From assembly GCF_030285665.1 (NCBI RefSeq), contig NZ_CP127295.1, positions 62,001 to 126,000 of the forward strand: DNA of 64,000 nucleotides. Reading direction: 5' to 3'. Every line of letters starts with the position of its first letter. Position 1 is the stretch's first letter. The notes beneath the pieces are model-generated. The model was not told the DNA's origin. It did not search any database and was given only the letters and a program-made list of their open reading frames with translations. Below, piece by piece: positions 60,490 to 64,000 of this stretch. Made by a program: the position numbers and the translations under genes. The stretch comes from Amycolatopsis mongoliensis (GTDB taxonomy: Bacteria > Actinomycetota > Actinomycetes > Mycobacteriales > Pseudonocardiaceae).

Positions 60490-60540
60490 CCGTGAATGGC
60501 ACATCGAGGGACTTGAAGTCCCTCGATGTGCCATTCACGG
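60490..60540. repeat. Intergenic palindrome, family A copy 2
   Basis: Perfect inverted repeat with 24-bp arms (60490-60513 and 60517-60540) around TGA. Relative to the copy at 23632, three positions differ and each is matched on the other arm. The right arm contains the TGA stop of the sigma factor gene (60535-60537), so the repeat defines that protein's C-terminus. Confidence 0.9.
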
Positions 60541-61776
60541 CTTTGCGACCTCGGCCAGGCGGCGGCGCAGGTGGGCACGCTCGGGCTCGGTGCCCGCCAG
60601 GGCCAGGGCTTCGCGGTAGGCCTCGGCCGCATCGGTGTGGCGCCCGAGGCGCCTGAGCAGGTCTCCCCGCGCCGCCGGGAACGGGCTGTACTCGCGCAGG
60701 CGGGGTTCGTCCGCCAGGGCGTCGAGCAGCGGGAGGCCCGCCGCCGGGCCGTCGCGCATCGCCACCGCCACCGCGCGGTTCAGCTCCACCACCGGGGACG
60801 GCGCCAGCCCGCGCAGCACGTCGTACAGCCCCACGATCTGCGGCCAGTCCGTGCCCGCCACGTCCGGGGCTTCGTCGTGCAGGGCCGCAATCGCCGCCTG
60901 GACGCCGTACAGCCCCGGCGGCCCGCCCGTCAGCGCGACCTCGACCAGCGCGGTCCCCTCCGAGATCATCGCGCGGTCCCAGCGGCCGCGGTCCTGGTCG
61001 TCGAGCAGCACCAGGTCGCCGTCGGGACCCGTGCGGGCGTCGCGGCGCGCGTGGATCAGCAGCATCAGCGCCAGCAACCCCGCGACCTCCCGCTCCCCCG
61101 GCAGCAGCCGGCGCAGGATCCGGGCCAGCCGGATCGCCTCCTCCGCCAGGTCGAGCCGCTGCAGGTCCGGCCCCGAGCTCGCCGCGTACCCCTCGGTGAA
61201 GATCGAGTAGACGACCTGGAGCACGCCCGGCAGCCGCCCGGGCAGCTCGGCGGCGTCCGGCACCCGGAACGGGATCCGGGCCGTGCGGATCCGGTTCTTC
61301 GCCCGCACGATCCGCTTGCCCATCGTCGCGCTGGGCACCAGGAACGCGCGCGCCACCTCCGGCGTCGTCAGCCCGGCGAGGCAACGCAGGGTCAGCGCCG
61401 TCCGGTCCTCGGCGGGCAGCGCGGGATGGGCGCAGGTGAAGAACAGCTGGAGCCGCTCGTCCGGCAGCTGGCCGTCCGGCGACGGGGCGGGCGCGGCGCG
61501 GTCGGCCTCGACCTGCAGCACCGCGAGCCGGGCCGCGTAGGCCTGGTCGCGGCGCAGCCGGTCGACGGCCTTGCGCCGCGCGGTCGTCATCAGCCAGGCC
61601 CCCGGCTTCGGCGGCACGCCGTCGACGGGCCAGCGCACCAGCGCGGCCTCGATCGCCTCCGACGTCACCTCCTCGGCCAGGTCGAGGTCGCCGAACCGGC
61701 GGACGAGCGCGGCGAGCAGCAACCCGCGCTCCTCCCGGAACACCGCCTGGACCGTGGCTTCCACCCGCCCCGCCAC
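60535..61776 (-). CDS. ECF42-type RNA polymerase sigma factor with C-terminal TPR-like extension
   Basis: 413 residues. Sigma region 2 covers FGDLDLAEEVTSEAIEAALVRW, region 4 LRCLAGLTTPEVARAFLVPSATMGKRIVRAK. A ~230-residue C-terminal extension follows (LQVVYSIFTEGYAAS, LLALMLLIHARRDAR, SPVVELNRAVAVAM, YREALALAGTEPERAHL), which is the ECF42 mark. ECF42 sigmas are nearly always encoded next to a DGPF/YCII-family protein, as here (61782). They lack a classical anti-sigma factor; the extension probably controls activity. GTG at 61776 is the start, and the stop lies within a repeat. Confidence 0.93.
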   Translation of the reverse strand: MAGRVEATVQAVFREERGLLLAALVRRFGDLDLAEEVTSEAIEAALVRWPVDGVPPKPGAWLMTTARRKAVDRLRRDQAYAARLAVLQVEADRAAPAPSPDGQLPDERLQLFFTCAHPALPAEDRTALTLRCLAGLTTPEVARAFLVPSATMGKRIVRAKNRIRTARIPFRVPDAAELPGRLPGVLQVVYSIFTEGYAASSGPDLQRLDLAEEAIRLARILRRLLPGEREVAGLLALMLLIHARRDARTGPDGDLVLLDDQDRGRWDRAMISEGTALVEVALTGGPPGLYGVQAAIAALHDEAPDVAGTDWPQIVGLYDVLRGLAPSPVVELNRAVAVAMRDGPAAGLPLLDALADEPRLREYSPFPAARGDLLRRLGRHTDAAEAYREALALAGTEPERAHLRRRLAEVAKP

Positions 61777-61781
61777 CGGTG

Positions 61782-62132
61782 TCAGCTCTCGTAGTCGGCG
61801 AGCGGGCGCACCACGATCGACCCGCCGTCGCGCGAACCGGGGCAGCGGGCCGCCCAGTCGAGCGCGACGTCGAGGTCCGGGACGTCGACGACGAAGTAGC
61901 CGCCGAGCACCTCGCGGGACTCGGCGAACGGCCCGTCGGTGATCACCCTCTCCCCGCGGTCGTCGACCCGGACGGTGGCAGCCGTCGTGAAGTCGGCGAG
62001 CGGGTTCCCGTGGAGGTGGACGCCCGCCTCCTTGATCTCCTTGTAGAACAGCTGCCAGCCCTCCGGCGTGCAGCCGCCGGTGACGTCGCCTTCGTCGTTC
62101 AGGCCGGCGTTGATCAGCATCAGGTACTTCAC
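61782..62132 (-). CDS. YCII/DGPF-domain protein, partner of ECF42 sigma
   Basis: 116 residues. MKYLMLINAG at the start and VITDGPFAESREVLGGYFVVDV in the middle are the DGPF (YCII-related) signature. The DGPF histidine/aspartate pair that acts in YciI-type enzymes can be assigned only in part (HLHGNPLADF and DGPF). The stop is 5 bp from the start of the downstream sigma gene, and the two are one operon. In the ECF42 group this protein is thought to sense or modify a signal, but its exact role is unknown. Confidence 0.88.
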   Translation of the reverse strand: MKYLMLINAGLNDEGDVTGGCTPEGWQLFYKEIKEAGVHLHGNPLADFTTAATVRVDDRGERVITDGPFAESREVLGGYFVVDVPDLDVALDWAARCPGSRDGGSIVVRPLADYES

Positions 62133-62216
62133 GGGATCCTCCGGTTGCTCGGTTGCCGTACGCGGTGACTACGAACGGCCGGCGCCGCCTTGGACACCCT
62201 CGCCGAGAATTTTCTC

Positions 62217-62258
62217 ATGTCAAGAAACTTTGACATGATGTCTGCTTTGTTTTACCTT
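62217..62258 (+). promoter_or_regulatory. Promoter with operator over the -35 of the membrane protein/XRE operon
   Basis: TTGACA (62230-62235), 17-nt spacer and TACCTT (62253-62258) form a near-consensus promoter whose -10 is 6 nt before the GTG at 62265. ATGTCAA (62217-62223) and TTGACAT (62230-62236) form an inverted repeat whose right arm is the -35. GAGAATTTTCTC (62205-62216) lies just upstream. Confidence 0.75.
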
Positions 62259-62264
62259 GGCGAC

Positions 62265-62687
62265 GTGACCCACGAAGAGAAGCGCGCCTGGATCCTCGGG
62301 ATCGCCGCGATCGCGAGCTACGCGGTGTACCTCGTCCTGGTCCTCGGCCGGGCCGGCGAGCGACCGCTGGCCGAAGTCCCCTACGTCGCGACGCTGCTGT
62401 GGACGGTCGGCGCGTCGATCGTCGCGACGATCGTGCTGAGCATCGTCGCCGCGATCGCCTCGAAGGACGGTGGGAAGGACCAGCGCGACCGCGAGATCGG
62501 CCGGTTCGGCGAGTACGTCGGCCACTCGTTCGTCGTCCTCGGCGCCGTCGCGGCACTGGTGCTGGCGATGGCCGAGGCGCCGTACTTCTGGATCGCCAAC
62601 GCCGTCTACCTGGCCTTCACCCTCTCGGCGATCCTCGGGTCGGTCGCCCGGATCTTCGCCTACCGCCGGGGTTTCCAGCCGTGGTGA
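62265..62687 (+). CDS. Four-helix membrane protein, leaderless
   Basis: 140 residues. Four membrane helices are predicted at about residues 8-24, 38-60, 78-98 and 104-126, with polar connecting loops (KDGGKDQRDREIGRFGEY between the second and third). Resembles DUF2178-type membrane proteins found with small XRE regulators; no catalytic motif. GTG at 62265 was preferred to the ATG at 62217, because the latter lies inside the operator. The stop overlaps the GTG of the XRE gene, so the two are coupled. Confidence 0.78.
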   Translation: MTHEEKRAWILGIAAIASYAVYLVLVLGRAGERPLAEVPYVATLLWTVGASIVATIVLSIVAAIASKDGGKDQRDREIGRFGEYVGHSFVVLGAVAALVLAMAEAPYFWIANAVYLAFTLSAILGSVARIFAYRRGFQPW

Positions 62688-62905
62688 AACCGACCCGCGT
62701 CACGAACTCGCTCCGCGCCCTCCGGTTCGCGCACGGCCGGATGACCCAGGCCGACCTCGCCACCCGGATCGGCGTCACCCGCCAGACCGTCATCGCCATC
62801 GAGCAGGGCCGCTACTCCCCGTCGCTCGAAATGGCCTTCCAGATCGCGCACGTGTTCGGCGTCCCGCTCGAAGAAGTGTTCCAGTACCCGGAGAAGTCAC
62901 CGTGA
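62684..62905 (+). CDS. Small XRE-family transcriptional regulator
   Basis: 73 residues, a bare HTH of the YgzD/immunity type: TNSLRALRFAHGRMTQADLATRIGVTRQTVIAIEQGRYSPSLEMAF, followed by VFGVPLEEVFQYPE. It starts at a GTG overlapping the stop of the membrane protein gene and its own stop overlaps the oxidoreductase GTG as GTGA. The strong inverted repeat over the operon's -35 (62217-62236) is the expected binding site, so autorepression is likely. The signal that lifts it is unknown. Confidence 0.88.
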   Translation: MKPTRVTNSLRALRFAHGRMTQADLATRIGVTRQTVIAIEQGRYSPSLEMAFQIAHVFGVPLEEVFQYPEKSP

Positions 62906-63864
62906 AAGCCATCGTCCAAGACCGCTACGGCAGCCCGGACGTCCTCGAGTTCCGCGACGTCGGCAGACCGTCGCCCGGTGGCGGCGAGGTCCTCGTGCGC
63001 GTGCACGCGGCCGGTGTCGACGCGGGCGTGGGGCACCTGACCACCGGGCAGCCCTACCTGCTGCGCCTCCTGGGTTTCGGGTTGCGCCGGCCGAAGCTGC
63101 CGGTGCGTGGCCTCGACTTCGCCGGCACGGTCGAGGAGGTCGGCGACGGCGTCACGCGGGTCCGGCCGGGCGACGAGGTGTTCGGCGTCTGCCAGGGCGC
63201 GTTCGCCGAGCACGCCGTGGCACGGCAGGACCTCGTCGCGGCGAAACCCGGCGGCCTTTCGTTCGAGCAGGCGGCGGCCGTCCTGGTTTCCGGCGGCACC
63301 GCCCTGCAGGCCCTGCGCGACGTGGGCCGCGTCCGGCCCGGGCAGCGCGTCCTGGTCATCGGGGCGGCGGGCGGCGTCGGCTCCTTCGCGGTCCAGCTGG
63401 CCAAGGCCTTCGGCGCGGACGTCACCGGAGTGTGCAGCACCGCCAAGACGGACCTGGTCCGCTCCCTCGGCGCCGAGCACGTCGTCGACTACACGCGCGA
63501 GGACTTCGCGGCGCGGCGGTACGACCTGATCGTGGACACCGCGGGCCTGCGCTCGCTGACCGACCTGCGCCGGGCGCTGACCCCGCGCGGCACGCTCGTG
63601 ATCGTCGGCGGCGAAGGCGGCAAGTGGATCGGCGGAATCCAGCGGGTCTTCCGGGCGGCGCTGCTGAACCCGTTCGTGCGGCAGCGGCTGTGCGGGCTCG
63701 TCTCCCGCGTGCGCGCCGCGGACCTCGAAGACCTGCGGGACCTGATCGAGGCCGGGCGGCTCACGCCGGCACTCGACCGGACGTACCCCCTCGCCGACGC
63801 CGCCGCCGCGATCGGCCACCTGCACGCGGGCCGCGCGGCGGGCAAGGTCGTGCTCATCCCCTGA
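62902..63864 (+). CDS. Zinc-independent quinone oxidoreductase-like MDR protein
   Basis: 320 residues. Medium-chain dehydrogenase fold without the structural-zinc cysteines: MKAIVQDRYGSPDVLEFRDV, then GLDFAGTVEEVGDGVTRVRPGDEVFG, and the NADPH Rossmann motif VLVIGAAGGVGSFAVQLAK. The catalytic-zinc ligands are absent, as in quinone oxidoreductases. Substrate may be a quinone, enone or aldehyde. Its GTG overlaps the XRE gene's stop, so it is the third gene of the membrane protein/XRE operon and probably its functional output. Confidence 0.88.
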   Translation: MKAIVQDRYGSPDVLEFRDVGRPSPGGGEVLVRVHAAGVDAGVGHLTTGQPYLLRLLGFGLRRPKLPVRGLDFAGTVEEVGDGVTRVRPGDEVFGVCQGAFAEHAVARQDLVAAKPGGLSFEQAAAVLVSGGTALQALRDVGRVRPGQRVLVIGAAGGVGSFAVQLAKAFGADVTGVCSTAKTDLVRSLGAEHVVDYTREDFAARRYDLIVDTAGLRSLTDLRRALTPRGTLVIVGGEGGKWIGGIQRVFRAALLNPFVRQRLCGLVSRVRAADLEDLRDLIEAGRLTPALDRTYPLADAAAAIGHLHAGRAAGKVVLIP

Positions 63865-64000
63865 AGCCGTGGTCCTTCAGCTTCTTGATCCGGTCGATGT
63901 GCGCCGGATGGCCGGCCAGCAGCCGGGCCCAGAGGCGCCGCTCGTCACCGCCGCCCAGCCGGATCCACTCGCGCAGCAGCCTGATCAGCTCCGCTCCGTA
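63854..64000 (-). CDS. C-terminal part of an unidentified protein (window edge)
   Basis: Only the last 48 residues are visible, ending in IKKLKDHGFRG. The piece is helical and Arg/Leu-rich (YGAELIRLLREWIRL, ERRLWARLLAGHPAHIDRI). The 3' end overlaps the oxidoreductase gene by 11 bp. The family cannot be recognised from this fragment. Confidence 0.5.
   Translation of the reverse strand, partial: YGAELIRLLREWIRLGGGDERRLWARLLAGHPAHIDRIKKLKDHGFRG

Noticed and set aside
1..64000. Prophage, integrative element or insertion sequence
   Set aside because: No integrase, transposase, tRNA-linked attachment repeat or phage structural gene was seen; the small repeats do not carry any coding capacity.

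Overview
The window looks like a chromosomal segment of a high-GC actinomycete of the Pseudonocardiales, most probably Amycolatopsis or a close relative. The grounds are the very high GC content, many GTG starts, mycothione reductase (mycothiol is made only by actinobacteria), an actinobacterial DUF2631 membrane protein, and a gene order that recalls the Mycobacterium tuberculosis proS - mtr - map - PBP - GNAT - ispG - rip1 - dxr stretch (synteny from memory, not searched). No rRNA, tRNA, CRISPR array, prophage or insertion sequence was recognised. Genes at both window edges are cut.

Layout. 0-6.2 kb: edge of a membrane protein, HAD phosphatase, a rhomboid-like/lysyltransferase (MprF-like) fusion, and proS coupled to a membrane protein. 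6.3-13.6 kb: small-molecule enzymes and regulators (VOC, 2-hydroxyacid dehydrogenase, GNATs, YaaA, FAD oxidase, SUFU protein, a divergent LysR/metallo-hydrolase pair). 13.7-22.1 kb: CrtI-like oxidoreductase, RIO kinase, DEAD-box helicase with a long leader, bioF, ElaA-like GNAT, secreted trypsin, lipoprotein M15 peptidase. 22.2-28.5 kb: mycothione reductase broken by one base, a secreted S1 protease with FN3 and P domains, an XRE regulator bracketed by two identical TTAACAGTTAA palindromes, and a divergent MFS/GntR pair. 28.7-32 kb: a four-gene operon of ribbon-helix-helix protein, DUF4097 protein and a DrrA/DrrB-type ABC exporter, headed by an array of operator-like sites. 32-42.3 kb: the housekeeping block map, lipoprotein PBP, GNAT, ispG, site-2 protease, dxr, DUF2631 and a secreted cyclophilin, interrupted by an AraC/VOC pair. 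42.4-48.3 kb: acyltransferase, DHA2 exporter, MocR regulator divergent from a methyltransferase. 48.2-54.6 kb: a large XRE-SARP-NB-ARC-TPR regulator, then hydrolase, P450 and LysR. 54.7-64 kb: SDR, frameshifted nitrilase, DUF1295 and EXPERA membrane proteins, threonine synthase, ArsC-like protein, TetR/enoyl-CoA hydratase, ECF42 sigma/YCII pair, and an autoregulated-looking membrane protein/XRE/oxidoreductase operon.

The most unusual content is non-coding. Three families of long intergenic palindromes occur, each at two loci. In the two simple families the copies differ by changes on both arms that keep base pairing. The third family is built from two small hairpins inside a closing stem. There is also a strictly 21-bp tandem repeat after bioF. 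Several regulators have palindromes in their own promoters that can be read directly. At least six genes start exactly 6 nt after a -10-like hexamer, which suggests leaderless transcripts.
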